Shown here one piece after another: positions 1-11,494 of a stretch of 64,000 bases of DNA. Made by a program: the position numbers and the translations under genes. Every line of letters begins with the position of its first letter. Positions within the stretch are counted from its first letter, which is position 1. The notes beneath the pieces are model-generated. The model did no database searches. It saw only the letters and a list, made by a program, of their open reading frames with translations, and had not been told where the DNA came from. Origin of the DNA: Porphyra umbilicalis (lineage: Eukaryota; Rhodophyta; Bangiophyceae; Bangiales; Bangiaceae); the NCBI GenBank assembly GCA_002049455.2, contig KV919104.1, positions 1-64,000 on the forward strand. The letters run 5' to 3'.

Positions 1-415
1 GCGGTCGCACTCGATGCCACGCCCCGCCCCCCCAAAAAAAGGACCCGCCCGCACGCGGGCGCACGTGAGCCCCACCCACCCGCCGTCCCAGCCGTTGCCG
101 TTTGCAGCGTCCACCACGGCCGCCGCCGGTCGAGGCTGCGGGCGGCGGCCGCGTCGCGGCGGCGGCGGCCCGTGGGGGGATGGGCCGCCGGCGTCGCGGA
201 GCTCGCGTCCACCCCGCCCAGGTGCAGGGGGGCCCGCCCCCGCACCCACAGCGGGGACACCGTCACGCTCCATGGCCGCCCGCCGCTGCTGCCCAACGCA
301 CCACGAGGGGCCCCCGTCCGACCCCGCCAGCCACCACGGCAGCAACACAACCGCCGCCGCGCGCCGGCCGGGGCGCCACGCGGAAAGCGCCCGAAAAAAC
401 ATGCGCGCCGTGGGG
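1..415. other. GC-rich stretch without a supported gene
   Basis: This stretch is very GC-rich and open in several frames on both strands, as expected by composition alone. It lies just past the likely stop of the neighbouring minus-strand membrane-protein gene, so it may be that gene's 3' flank. I see no recognisable domain. Confidence 0.4.
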
Positions 416-627
416 CTACGGCGGTCGCCCCCCCCCCCCCCGCCGCCTCGGCCGCCCGCCCCGCCGCCACCAGCACCGCCACGTCTGCCCAGTAGGGCGC
501 GTCGTACCGGCGCACGGCGGCGATCACCCCCGCCACCGCGGCGACGCCCACCGCCCGTGGGCGACCGCCGCCGCCGCCGCCGCCGCCCACCCGCCCGCCC
601 CGCCGCCGCCGCCCACCGCCGCCGCCG

Positions 628-665
<38 letters not shown>

Positions 666-2234
666 CCCGCGCTCGTCCGCATGACCACCGCCGCGACGGC
701 GAGCGCCGCAACGACGGGCGGCGGCGGCAGCGCGGCGGCGAGGACCCCCCCCCCCGCCCCCGCCGCAGCCACCACCCGCCGACGGCCGCCGCCCACGCCG
801 CCTGCACGAGGTGCATGCCCGCGGTGGCGGCGGCGACCCCCCCCCCCCCCCCCACCGCCCCCCTACGGCGGCGGCGAGGAGGTAGACTCCCCCCAGGCGG
901 CCGAGAAACGCCGACCGCGACGCGAGCACCCCCGCCGACGCGGTCGCCGTGAGGGCGGCGTGGAGGATGGCGGCGGCCGACCACGCGGCCGCCGACCCGA
1001 GGAGCGGGAGGAGGTGGGTGGCGGGCGAGCGCCCCGCCCAGCCGGGGCCATACGCAACGGCGGCGGCGGCGGCGACCGCGGGGGGGCCACCGCCGCCGCC
1101 GTCGCCGCCACGAGGGTGGACGTGCGGAGGGCGAGGCGCACCGCCACGGCGGCCGTTGGGCCACCGGGGGCGGCCGCGTCCGCGTGGCGGCCGCGGTCGC
1201 CGCGGTCGCCGCCACCGCCGCCTGCCCGCGCGGCGGTGGTGAGGCCGACGAGCACCTGCACGGCGAGGGGCTCGAGGGCCAACCACTTTAGGGTGTCGAC
1301 GAGGTCCGCGCCGGCCTTGTACGCCCCCGCGTCGGGTCGCGGCACGGCGAGCAGGCCGACCGTCTCCCCGTGCGCGAGCGCCCAGGCGGCGACCGCGCCG
1401 GGGGCAGACGCGCGCACGAGACCCGCACTCACCGCGTCCATGCCCCACCACCGACGGGCGTCGTCAGCCGCCGCCGCCGCCGCCGCGCCGCCGCCGCCGC
1501 CGCCGCCGTCGCCGCCGCCCCGCTGCCGCCAGCGGCGGCGGGCGCCCCCCACGGCCGCCGCCGCCGCGCGGCCGCCGACGACGCGCACCGCGCCCGCCGT
1601 CTTGAGCGCCGCAATGGTCAGGCGGCCGCCCATGGCAATGGCCGGGGCCCACCCCCCCCCCCCCCCCCCACCGCCAGCGCCGCAAGCACCCCCCCATTCC
1701 CCACCGTCACGGCAACGGCGCGGCTCCGCGCCGCCGCCGCCGCCCCCCCCCGCCGCGCCGCAAACCGACCAGCCACCGCCGCAGCGGTGATGGCCACCGC
1801 CGTCGCCGCCGCCAGCCCGACGGCCACGGTGTCAGCGGCGCGCCACCCCCCTCCCCCCCAACGAGCAGCACGCCGGCGCCGACCGCCGCGGCCGTCGCGG
1901 TGGCGGCGGTGGCCACGGCGCCGACGGCCACCGCGTCCGCATCGTCGGCGGCGCGCGCCATGGCCGCGGCCGTGGCGCCGCGCACGGGCGCCGACGCGGC
2001 GGCGACGAGCGTGCCGAGCGCCGCCGCCGTCGCCGCGTGGGCAGACGGGCCCGCCGCGCTTGCGGTGGCGGCTTTGGCGGCGGCGGAGAGGGCGCGCGCC
2101 GCGGCGGTGGCGGTGGCGGTGGCCGCCGCGGCGGCGGCGGCGGTGGACAGCGCAGACGTGTGGGGGGGGGGGACCCCGCGGCCGCCAAAGTGGGTGGCGG
2201 CGGCGGCGGCGGTGGTTGCAGCGGCGGCGGTGGC

Positions 2235-2274
<40 letters not shown>

Positions 2275-2300
2275 GACGACGCCGGTGACGGCGGCGGCGC
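416..2300 (-). CDS. Probable MATE-family multidrug/organic ion efflux transporter
   Basis: The minus strand codes for a string of Ala/Val/Leu-rich membrane segments whose order fits a MATE (DinF/EDS5-type) antiporter. Seen: a segment near 2020-1855 with ALGTLVAAASAPVRGA followed by MARAADD and a hydrophobic helix, like the helix 2-3 region. Near 1390-1240 lies a GAVAAWA...DTLKWLALEPLAVQVLVGLTTA stretch (shown here in part), like the start of the second half. Near 1010-850 lies GVLASRSAFLGRLGGVYLL, matching the family's conserved 'G.LLA.RD..FL' loop and helix. A last helix and basic tail end near 440. A stop at 416-418 fits one frame. The frame changes several times, each time at long G or C runs, so the length and start are uncertain; a plastid leader could lie up to about 2870. 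Plant relatives act in vacuole, plasma or plastid membranes. The assignment is moderate and the substrate is unknown. Confidence 0.45.
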
Positions 2301-3066
2301 GTTGGGGGGAGGGGGGATGGGGGGGGGGGGGGGGGGGCGGCGGTGCCGGTGCGGCGTATCGCTTTCGGGCGGCCGGCCATGGCGGCGTGGGGGGGGGGGG
2401 GGAGGGTACGTCCGCGGGGGTGAGGCGAGACGATGGGGGGGGGGGTTGGCGCCGACTGCGGGGGGGGGGGGGGCGGGGGACCACGGCGCGCGCGCCGTGG
2501 AGGCGGTGCGGCCACACCGGCGGCCGCCGCCGGTGGCGGGGGCCGACCGTGCGGCCGCGTCGGCCGCCGCTGCCGGTCCGTGATTGGCGGGGGTCCCCCC
2601 CCCGACGTTGGGCTGTCGCGACCGCGTGGCGCTGGCGCGCGGGGGCAACGGCCCGACGGGCGGCGCGGGGGCGGGGGACGGCCCGACGGGGGCGTGGAGG
2701 GGCGGACCGCGGACCGGCGGCGGCGCCGTGGCGGCACCCCGCCGCGGGGTGGGGGGGGACGCCCGGGCGGCGTCGTGGTTGGGTGCCGCGGCGGCCGCCG
2801 CCGCCGCCCAGCCGCGCGCGGCGGGGGCGCTGGGGCGGCAAAAGGGGACCGTTGCCCGCGGCGCTCGACACGCGCCGCCGGCAAGCAGAGAGAAACAAAG
2901 GGCAGAGCCGCGGTGGCGCGTGCCCGAGCCGCTGGTGAACAAAACAACAAAAAAAAAAGCAAGGGGCGAAAAAAAACAAGCCACCGCCACCGCGCCGCCG
3001 GCGCGCAACCGCGTCGCGCGGCCGCCGGCGGCCGCCGCGCGCGCCCCCAAACGACACGCAAACGCG
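2301..3066. other. Gene-poor spacer with A-rich patch
   Basis: This is the gap between the JmjC gene's likely 3' end and the membrane-protein gene's visible start, both on the minus strand. An A-rich patch at about 2938-2980 stands out from the surrounding DNA and probably marks the intergenic boundary, or a 3' flank of the JmjC gene. Open frames towards 2870 could code a transit peptide for the membrane protein, but I cannot support a start codon. Confidence 0.35.
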
Positions 3067-6000
3067 TCAGCCCCACCCCCCCCCCGCCCCCGGCGACCCC
3101 CCCCCGCCGCCGCACCGCCGCCGAGCCGCCCTCGTCGTCGCTCACGCCGCTGCCCATGGGGCTCGAGTGCACCTCCTCCTCCTCCTCCTCGTCCTCCTCC
3201 TCCTCCTCCTCCTCCTTCCCCCCCTTCCCGTCGGGCGCGGCCTCCTCCTCCGAGCCCCCCCCGCCGTCCACGCCGTTGGCGACGGCGCGGACTTGCGCGG
3301 CGACGTGCGCGAGCCACGCGACGGGGTGGCGGAGGACGACGAGCGGCGCGTGCGGGACGGCCTTGCGGCGGCGGATGGCGCCGGGCGGGTTGGTCGACGA
3401 CCGCCCGGGGGGGGGGCGTCTGCCGGCGCGTGGCCCTCGCAGAGCGTTTCGGACTCGTCGCCCGACGCGCCGCCGCCGGCGGCCGCCGCGGCCGCGGGCG
3501 CCGCCGCCGCGGGCGGCGGGGTGGGGGCGACCGTGGCGCGCGCGGGGCCCGTCGCGCCCGCCCCGGGGCCGCCCGCCCCGGGCGCGCGGCAGCCGGCCGC
3601 CGGTCGAGGGCGGGGCGGGGGGATGCAGGCGGGGGGACGGGCGGCCGCCGCCGTCGAGGGGGCGGCGGCCCCCAGCCCAGGGGCGGCGACGCACGCCGCC
3701 GGGGCCGCCGACGGGGCCCCGGCGCGGGCGGCGGTGCCCCAGCGGGCGCCGCCCCTGCCGACGCGAGCGGGTCTGCCAGACGCGCCGACCCGTCGGTCGG
3801 CAGCCCGCCGGGCGCCGCCGCGTCGCCCTCGTCGAGGATCTCACAGCTGCCGTCCGACTCCTCCCCCGCCGGCAGCGCCGGGAGGCCACGCGCCGCACCG
3901 CCAGCGGCCAGGACGCCAGCGACCGACGTCAAAGGCGCCGCAGTGTTGCCAGCGCCCGCACCTTCCAGGGCGTCCGTCGACAAACCAGCCGTCACTGCAC
4001 CGGGCGTCGCAGCTCGCGCGGCCGTTGGTGGCGGGGGCGCCACCGCGGTCGCCGCTGGCGCGGGCGCAACGACGGCACCCGCCGCCGGCGCGCGTGCGGC
4101 GGGCGCAGGTGGGTGCGCGCCCGAGGCAGCCGCCGGCAGGGCCACCCCGACCGCCGCCGCGGGCGGCGGCGACATGGTCGCGGCGGCCGCGGGCGCGGCC
4201 GCGTCCCCCTCCTCGAGGATCTCAAACTCAACGTCCGACTCGGGCGGGGAGGCGCCCCCCCCCCCCCCTCCCCGCCCGCCGACGCGCACACGTCCGCCGC
4301 GCAGCGGAGGCAGCGCACGCCACACAGCTCGGGCGCGTACTGGTCGACGCACCCCCCACAGACGACGACCGCCGCCCACGCAACGTAGCCGCACGTGTGG
4401 CAGACGGCGCCGTCGCGGGCGCGGCCGCCCGGGATGCCACACGTGCCCAAAAAGTCCACGACTTTTTTGGGCGCTTCGGAGAGGAGCACCTGCCCGGGCG
4501 CCCCCGGCACCCCGGGCAGGTGCTCCTCGCCCTCGTACACCGCCTCCGCGTCGGCGGCGCCACCGGCGAGAAAGTCGCGGATCTCCGTCGCCACCCCCGC
4601 GACCGTGTCGCCAATGAAGCGCGCGTCGGTGGCAAAGCGGTCGCCCGCCGCCTCCCGCATCTGCCGGACGGTGCCCGGGGAGCCCGCGCCATAGGCGAGC
4701 GACTCGGCTTCGGCAATGACCACACACTCGACGGGGAAGGCAAAGGACACTTGGGAGCCGCGCGCCTCCTCGGCCGACTGGACGCCGAGGTGGAACCAGT
4801 CGGGCGCCGCAAAGTTGACCGCCTCGGCCTTGTTAAAGCCAAAGTTGAACCCAGAGTGGTACGCGCCGGGCGAGAGCGCGATAAACGTGCCCGGCTTGTG
4901 CACCGCGCGGCTCACTTGCAGGTCTTGGTCCGCCACCCACCGCACGTCCGCCATGATGGTCTTGTGGCGGAGCACCGCCGCCGCCGAATCATTGTCCTCC
5001 TCGAGCACCTTGGGCGAAATGACGTCCGCGAGGACCGCCTCAAAGGCCGTCCGCTGCCGCGGGGGGATGACGTACCAAATCTTGGGCTCCCCGCTGTGCA
5101 AGTAGGAGAGGGAGTTGAGGAGGGAATCCTCCACGTGCCAACAAAAGCGGGAGAAGAGGCTGCCGACGTAAAACATGGACGACGAGATGCCGGGCATGAC
5201 GGCCGTGTGGCGGAGCGCCGAGCCGGCATTGACGTTGCCGGCGTGCCAGCTGCGGCGCACGCGGATGCCGCCAGGGCCGCCGCGGCGGCTCGCGACCGTC
5301 AGGGCGTCACGGTCCGCCCACTGGTGTTGAAAGTCGCGCTGGTGCACCTCGTCCGCCGACGCCGCGTCCATCACCTCATCGTCGGGGAAGGCACGGGAGC
5401 GCTGGTGCAACTCGTGGGCGGCCCGCTTGGCGGCGGCCGTCGCCCGCCCCGCGGGCACGTGGGGTGGGGGGGCACGCCGCCGCCGCGTCGCGTTGACCTC
5501 CACGTCCACGCCGTAGAGGGCGAGGTAGGAGCGCTCCCGGCACGGCGCGGGCGCCCGCGGGTCCGCGCCCATCCCCGGGCCCATGTACGGGGGGCCACCC
5601 GACCCGCCAGCCGCCGTCGCCGGCGCCGCACCGACCGTCGGGCTGCCGCAGAGGGACGGGTGCGTCGGTACGGGCGGCGCGCCGACGTGCAGCAAGTCCC
5701 AAAACGCCTCCTCCAGGTCCGCCCCGGGCGGCAGCCGCCGCTGCAGCTGCTTGGCCGACGCGAGGACGCGGCGTTGGAACTTGACGAGGGAGACGGACGA
5801 CGAGGCGATCTCAAACGTGGGGATCTTGGCCGCGTCCATCAACACGGCAAACCGCCGCTCCAACCGGCGGGTGTGCTTGGAGGCGCGTTGGGCGTCGGCC
5901 GCCGCCGCCGCTGCCGCCGCCGCCGCCGACGCCCCTGGCCTCAACGCCATCGTCGCCGCCTTGGGGCCCAGCGCGGGGGACGCTGCCGTCGGGGAGGGAG

Positions 6001-6252
6001 CGCCGGACGCGACGCGTGGGCGCTTGGGGACGCACCGCCGCGCGGAGGAGCCACCCGCAGAGCGCCGCCGACGTCCACTGAGCCCGGGCACCACCACCGG
6101 GGTGTCGAGGGCGGCCGTCGAGCGGGACTCGGCATCCCCATCCGACATGGGCGCCGCGTCGGCGCGCTCGCACGCCTTCCCGCCGCGAGCCGGCGTCGTC
6201 GCCACTACCGACACCGTCGTCACCATCGTGGAGGTGGTCGGTTGCAGCGATG

Positions 6253-6292
<40 letters not shown>

Positions 6293-8923
6293 CGGCGGTA
6301 GCGGTGACGGCAACAGCGACACAGACGCGGGGCTGCTCGTCGCACCCGCGTCGACAGCGGCGGAACGGGGCGCCGACGGTACGGCCTTGATCCGCTCTGC
6401 CGGCGGACGCGCGTGGATGGCAAGCTTGCGGATGGCACCCTTTTTCGGCCGCTTCTTGGCCGCCGTCTTGCGCGCGCCGCAAACGGCCGGCGGCGCCTGG
6501 GCGGACGGTGGCGTCACCGGCGGTGGGAGAGCGTCTGCTGCCGCCGCTGCCGCCGCCGCCGCCGCGGCCGCCGCCGCCGCCTTGGACGCTGCCGCGCGGG
6601 CGGCGGTCGACGCTGCCGTCTCGGCGGGAAAGGCGACCGCCATGTACAGCTTGGCGATTGTGGACGCGTGGCGCGCCGCCAGCACCAAGTTGCCCAGCGC
6701 CACCGACCGCTCCGCCGGGGAGAGTACGGAGCACAGGGAGGCGTCGGTCGCCAACGTGACCAAATGCGAAATGCCCTTGAGGCGCCCCTCAACCACCTCC
6801 ACCTCCGTGTCGGCGGCGGCCGCTGCCGGCCGACCCGCCCCACCGTTGGCGGCGAGCGCCGCCGCCGCCGCCGGCGACGTGGCCCCGACGGTCGCCACCG
6901 ATCGGCCCATCGCGGCGGCCGCGGCGCGCGCTTTGCGGACGCGCGCGCCGCGGCGGGCCGAGGCGGATTTGGCAGCGGCCTTGGCGGCCGCCGCCGCCGC
7001 CGCCGCCGCCCGCCCCGCCACCTGCGCGGCGGTCGGCGGGGGCACCGTCAAGCCGAGCGCCGCCGCCACCGCCCGCGTCCGCCGGCGCCCCGACGCGAGC
7101 GCGTTGGCGGGCACCCGCGCCGGGGCGGCCGCGACGGCGGCGCGCGCCGCCGCCGCGTCGGCCGCCGCCCGCGCGCGCGCCGCCGACAGGGCGCCCGACG
7201 CTTCGTGCGGGGTCGTCCCCTTGACCGGCAAGTTGGCCGCCCGCGCGCAGTGGGGGAGACACATGGGCGACGCGTCGGCGGGGCGGAGGAGCGACCCGTC
7301 GGCGGCACGCACGAGGATGGGGCGGGGGATGCCCGCCGCCGCGTATGCGTCGCCCGGCACCGTCGTCGCCGTGGGGGGCGCGCCGCCGGCCGCTGTCGCC
7401 GGCAGCGCGTCGCCGTCGACGACCACAGACGTGCGGGCACACCCGCCCGCGTCGACGGCGGCAGGGGGAGCGACGACCGCCGGGGCGTCGGTGGCGGTCG
7501 CTGCTGCCGCCGCGTCTACGTCAGGCGTGACGGGGGCGGCGCGCGCCGCCTCTACTAGCGCGTTCGCCTCGGGCGCAGCGGCGGTCCGTGCCTCGCCGAC
7601 CGCATCGTTTCCCGCACCGCCCGCCACTTCATCGTCGGGCGCGGCGGCAGCGAGGAGCGCAAGGTCGCGGGCGGCCGCCCCTCGCCGCGCCGACCCGCCG
7701 TCGTCGGGCGACGAGGCCAAAGGCCGCCGCACGCGCGCCGACACGCGGCGCGACGCGCGCCGCGGCGTGGCCGGCGGCCCGCCGCGCGGCGCCACGGGCG
7801 GTGCGGCCGCCCCCGCCGCGTCCACCACCATCGGCGACAGGGGCGACGCGGGCTCGACCGCCTCGGCCGCCGCCGCCGCCGCCGACGGCGGCGACCGGGG
7901 TCCCGCGTCGCACGCGCCCGCGCCCGCGTCGCCGCCGTCGGCGGTCGTGTCCATGGCGACGGGCGGTGCCACGACGAGGAGCCCCGACGAGTTGGGCTGC
8001 AGCGACGCTTGGAAGCGCTCGTACCGGTCCGGCTCCATCTCCTCCTCCGACTCGTCCTCCGACTCGTCGCCGTCCGTCGCGTCGGCCACCCCGCCGTCAC
8101 TGGCGGCGGCGGCGGCAGCAGCGGCGGCAGTGGGGACCGCGGGGGGCGGGTCGGCGGGCGGGGGATCCTCCCCGCCCGACGACGGAGGGGACGAGGCGGG
8201 CGGCCTGCTCACCGGGCCGCCCCCGTCGGCCGCCGCCGCCGCCGGCGCCGCCGCCTCGGGCGTCGACGGTTCCGGGGGGGCCGCCGCGGCGGCGCGGGCG
8301 CCCCCCCCCCCTCCCCATCCGAGGTGCCCCCCCCCCCCCCCCCCCCACCCGCGCCGGCGCGACCGCCGCCCGCGCCGCCGCCACCGCTGCCACAACACCC
8401 GCGGCCATGGCCGCGTCCGCCGCCGATTCCGCCGCCGCCACCGCCGCCGCCGCGTCCGCGCCCGCCGCCGCCACGGCCGTCGGCAGGGGCGCGTACAGGG
8501 GCGGCTGCGGGAACATTTGCTGCCGCGGCCGAAACGCCGAGTTGTGTTGCAAGTCGGCGGGCGGCGCGGACCACCCGTCGGGGGCACAATGACGGCGCCG
8601 CCGGCGGCGGCGAGCGTCGCCCCGTGGCGGTAGAGGTACAGGGGGAACATGGCCATGTCTTTCATGCTCGGCCAGAGGGTGGGGAGGGGCGGCAACGCCC
8701 CGGCCCGCCGCGTGCCGGGAGCGGGGGGGCGGGGGGGGGGGCGCGCCCTCGCGGGGGGGGAGGGGGGGGCGCGCCCTCGCGGGGGGGGGGGGGGGGGGGG
8801 GTGCACCGCCAGCGGCCGAGGAGGGGGGGGGGCACACCTTTTGGGGGGGACGATGGGGGACGGCCGCCGCCGCCCCGCGGGCGCCCCCGCCGCCGCGGCC
8901 GCCGCCCCCGCCCGCGGGCGCAT
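3067..8923 (-). CDS. JmjN/JmjC-domain histone lysine demethylase (KDM5/KDM4-like)
   Basis: This is a very long Ala-rich protein with a clear Fe(II)/2-oxoglutarate JmjC fold, which would demethylate histone lysines in the nucleus. An ATG at 8923 is followed by a JmjN-like segment (about 8700-8560: LWPSMKDMAMFPLYLYRHGA, then VIVPP and DGW). A low-complexity linker of about 1,000 residues with an acidic Ser/Glu patch near 8090-8030 follows. Near 5720-5490 come an EEAFWDLLHVG and a YGVDVEVN motif typical of the segment before JmjC in KDM5 proteins. JmjC runs about 5240-4740 with the metal ligands visible: FCWHVED (5125-5142) and YHSGFNFGFNKAEAVNFA (about 4862-4808). A Cys/His cluster (CHTCGY...CGGC...CLRCAADVC, about 4410-4290) resembles the C5HC2 finger. 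Two similar acidic repeats (near 4240-4205 and 3860-3825) and a Glu run (near 3230-3165) form the tail. Frame changes fall at C/G runs near 8575, 4256-4270 and 3405. A stop at 3067-3069 is plausible. Confidence 0.85.
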
Positions 8924-9883
8924 CGCGTCACCCCGCCGCGCGGCCGCCACCGCCGCGGGGCGCTCTGGGGAGCGGGGGCGGGAGGGGGCGGACGCGCCCG
9001 CCGGGGCGCCGTCGACGGGAGGCGCGCGGCCAGGCGCGGCGGCGGCGGCAGCGGGTGCGCGGCCGCCGGCGGCCGCCGGCGCGGCGGCACCGGCGGGGGC
9101 GCCGACATGGCGCCCGTCGACCGCCGCCGCAAAAAAAAAAAAACCGACGGCGACAACCGCGCGGGGGGGGGGGGGGGGAGACGGACGCCGAGGGCGGGCA
9201 AGGGTGGCAAGAGGCGGGGGGGGGAAGCCGACGGCGCCCACCGCACCGCGCGCCGGGCGGCACCGGTGGGTGGGAGGCGCGGCGTGCGTTTGGGCGCCGC
9301 GGTTTGCGGCCAAGGGGTGGGGGCGGGCGGGCGGTGGGGGCGCCGCGCGGGCCGCGAGGCCAGCGGGGTCGTCCGCGCCGACGCGCCCTGCCGTTGCAAC
9401 GGGGCCGGGGGGCCACGTGGGAACCGCCAGCAGCCGCACGAATGCCAAAGTGGCACCCAAGTGGACACCCGCACTCAAATTTGATTTGTTCATGACTGGT
9501 GCGGCACGGATCCGCGTCACAGTGAAAGCGGCCGCGCCCTCCACGACGCTGCCGCCAGCCACCACTGCGCTGTGTGCCTCATGCCGGTGGTGGCCGGCAC
9601 GAGGGCGCTTGCCGCATCGCCGGCGCCCGTGGCACGGGCGGCAGCCAGCCTGGCCCCGAAAACCGGTCATTTGGTTGACCCGTGCTGTGCCCGCAGACGG
9701 CCACGGTGGGCCTTGCCAGAGACGGAGGCCCCTTGACCCTTGTTTTTTTGTTGTTTGTGGCTGGAGGCTCGGCGCCGTCGACGCGGGGCACCTGTCACCC
9801 CAGACCCGTCTCGCCACGGCGCTGTTGGCCGGCGTCGGCTGCCGCCCGTGGCGCTGGTGTTTGTGTCAAGACGCTCTGTCGTT
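8924..9883. other. Divergent intergenic region (JmjC gene / MDP-1 gene)
   Basis: This spacer lies between two genes transcribed away from each other. Its lower half is GC-rich with long G runs and a 13-base A run near 9131-9143, and could hold extra N-terminal codons of the JmjC gene. An alternative minus-strand ATG lies near 9108. From about 9440 on the composition is more mixed, and shared promoter sequence would be expected here. No specific element was recognised. Confidence 0.4.
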
Positions 9884-10777
9884 ATGGAGCGGCCACTGAT
9901 GGTGGTGCTGGACCTGGACGGCCTGTGTTGGTGCGTGGTCGTTGTGTTGGAGGGCTCGCCGTGGCTGTGGCCGTCCACTGGTTCCGTGTACACTCTGGTG
10001 CCGTAGACTACCAATGCCAGGCGGTGGAGCTCAGCCCATTGACAACCCTTGTGCTTATCGCCCGTATCCCTGTCCCGTGGTGGTACGCCCTGCCGACATG
10101 GACGGGTATCCTAACGGCCTGTGCCTCTGTCGCCCAGTGCCCCCCCCGCTCCCCCGTCAATGCGCTTGCCTGCCCACCCACGGCACTGTCAACCCCCCCC
10201 CACCCCCCCCCCCTCCCTCGGATGGCCCGCCTCCGCGCAGGTGGCCGGAAATGTACATGCTCAGCGGCAAACCCCGGCGCTCCCCCACCCCCCCCCACCA
10301 CGTAACAGACGCAACAGGCGACCGCATTGAGCTCCTCGGCGCCACCGCGCGCATCCTGTCGGAGCTCCACGCCTCCCCGACTGGCCCGACACGGCCGTTG
10401 CGTACGCGTCGCGGACGACGGAGCCGGCGTACGCGCGCGCGGCGCTGGCGGCGCTCCCCGTCGCCCCCGGGGTGGCCATGGCCGACGTTGGCGCCGTTGC
10501 GGAAATCTACCCGGGCCGCAAACAAACGCACCTCGCGCGCATCCGCGACGCGTCGGGCGTCGCCTACGACGCGATGCTCTTTTTTGACAATGAGCGCCGC
10601 AACTGTGTCGACGTGGCGGGGCTGGGCGTGCTGGCCGTGTACGCGCCCGACGGGCTGACGGCGGACGCGTGGGCGGCGGGGCTCGCCGCCTTTGCGGGGG
10701 GGGACCGGGGGGTCGTTGTGGAGAATTGGGGGGGGGGGGGGGGGGGGGGGCGCCGTGGCCGCCGCCGCCGCTGGTAG
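9884..10777 (+). CDS. Magnesium-dependent phosphatase-1 (MDP-1)-like HAD phosphatase, one intron
   Basis: This is a small HAD-superfamily phosphatase. Exon 1 (9884-9930) codes MERPLMVVLDLDGLCW with the HAD motif I (DLDG, nucleophile Asp). Splicing 9931-10240 out (GT-AG) continues in phase into WPEMYMLSG, the hallmark that follows motif I in MDP-1 proteins. Later come VTDATGDRIELLGATARIL, the motif II block VAYASRTTEP (10418-10447), EIYPGRKQTH with the motif III Lys, and MLFFDNERRNCVDVAGLGV, the motif IV acidic loop (FFD-E/N-RN). The family dephosphorylates phosphotyrosine or sugar phosphates and fructosamine-6-phosphate in vitro. The frame slips by one base in the C run at 10375-10378, between ILSEL and DWPDT; an assembly error is likely, as the protein reads conserved on both sides. 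The extreme C-terminus runs through a G tract (10731-10750), so the exact stop is uncertain. The neighbouring JmjC gene is divergent. Confidence 0.85.
9931..10240 (+). other. Spliceosomal intron of the MDP-1-like gene
   Basis: The donor is TG|GTGCGT and the acceptor CGCAG|G. Removal restores the conserved DLDGLCW-WPEMYML junction in phase. The 310-base length is notable in a gene set that otherwise looks intronless. The 3' part is C/T-rich, as expected of a polypyrimidine tract. Confidence 0.8.
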
Positions 10778-11230
10778 GGGGGGGGGTGCGCGCCGCCCCC
10801 CCTGGGCGGCGGCCGCCGCCGCGGGCAGGTGGCGCCGCGGCGAGGGGTGGACGGTGGCGCTTTTTTGGTTGGTGACGCTTTTTGGAGGGGGGCCCTTTTC
10901 GGACGATGGCCCTTTTTTTTTTTTGGAAAAAGCGCAGCGCGACGACGGGTCGTACCGAGTGCAGTGTTGCGTCTTGCTACATGGTCAGTACAGGAGGCTG
11001 CATTGGCGAGCGTCCGCAGTGGTGCTGCCATTGCATACACTTGTCTCTCGTGCGTCGCCGCGGGGCACCCCCGGCACACCTTGCGCAGCAGCGTGACACA
11101 GTCTGCCCGGTGGAAGCCCACCACCGGTACCCCACTGGCAAGCGTGTCATACTCGTATGGTCCCCATTCGTGTTGGTTTGGTGCTCTCGACCCACACCCA
11201 CACACCCCACCGGGCTCCCCACCGCCCCCC
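10778..11230. other. Convergent intergenic region
   Basis: The MDP-1-like gene and the LSMT-like gene end towards each other here. The stretch has a T run at 10911-10924 and no recognisable gene. Both 3' flanks must lie in it. I see no clear AATAAA. Confidence 0.5.
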
Positions 11231-11463
11231 CTAGTAGTACTCGTCAAACGCGGCGGCGGCGCGCCCCCCCGACTCGCTGTCGACAATCTCCGACGGGTCC
11301 ACCGGGCGGAGGAGGTTCAACTCGCGCAGCCGCCGCTCCTGGTAGTACTCTTTCGAGTCGAGCGTCTCGCGCTCCCGCTCAAAGTAGGCGGCACACGCGC
11401 GCAGCGCCGCCGTCTCGACGCCGACCAGCCGCCGCGCAATGGCCGCCCGCCGCACCCTGGCGG

Positions 11464-11494
<31 letters not shown>

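Noticed and set aside
102-2938. Long plus-strand open frames over the first 3 kb
   Set aside because: They are Pro/Arg-rich shadows of the Ala/Val-rich minus-strand membrane protein, caused by extreme GC content.
3167-9484. Several plus-strand open frames of 400-1,000 codons opposite the JmjC gene
   Set aside because: The antisense strand of a GC-rich Ala/Gly-coding gene stays open by composition; the conserved JmjN and JmjC motifs are on the minus strand only.
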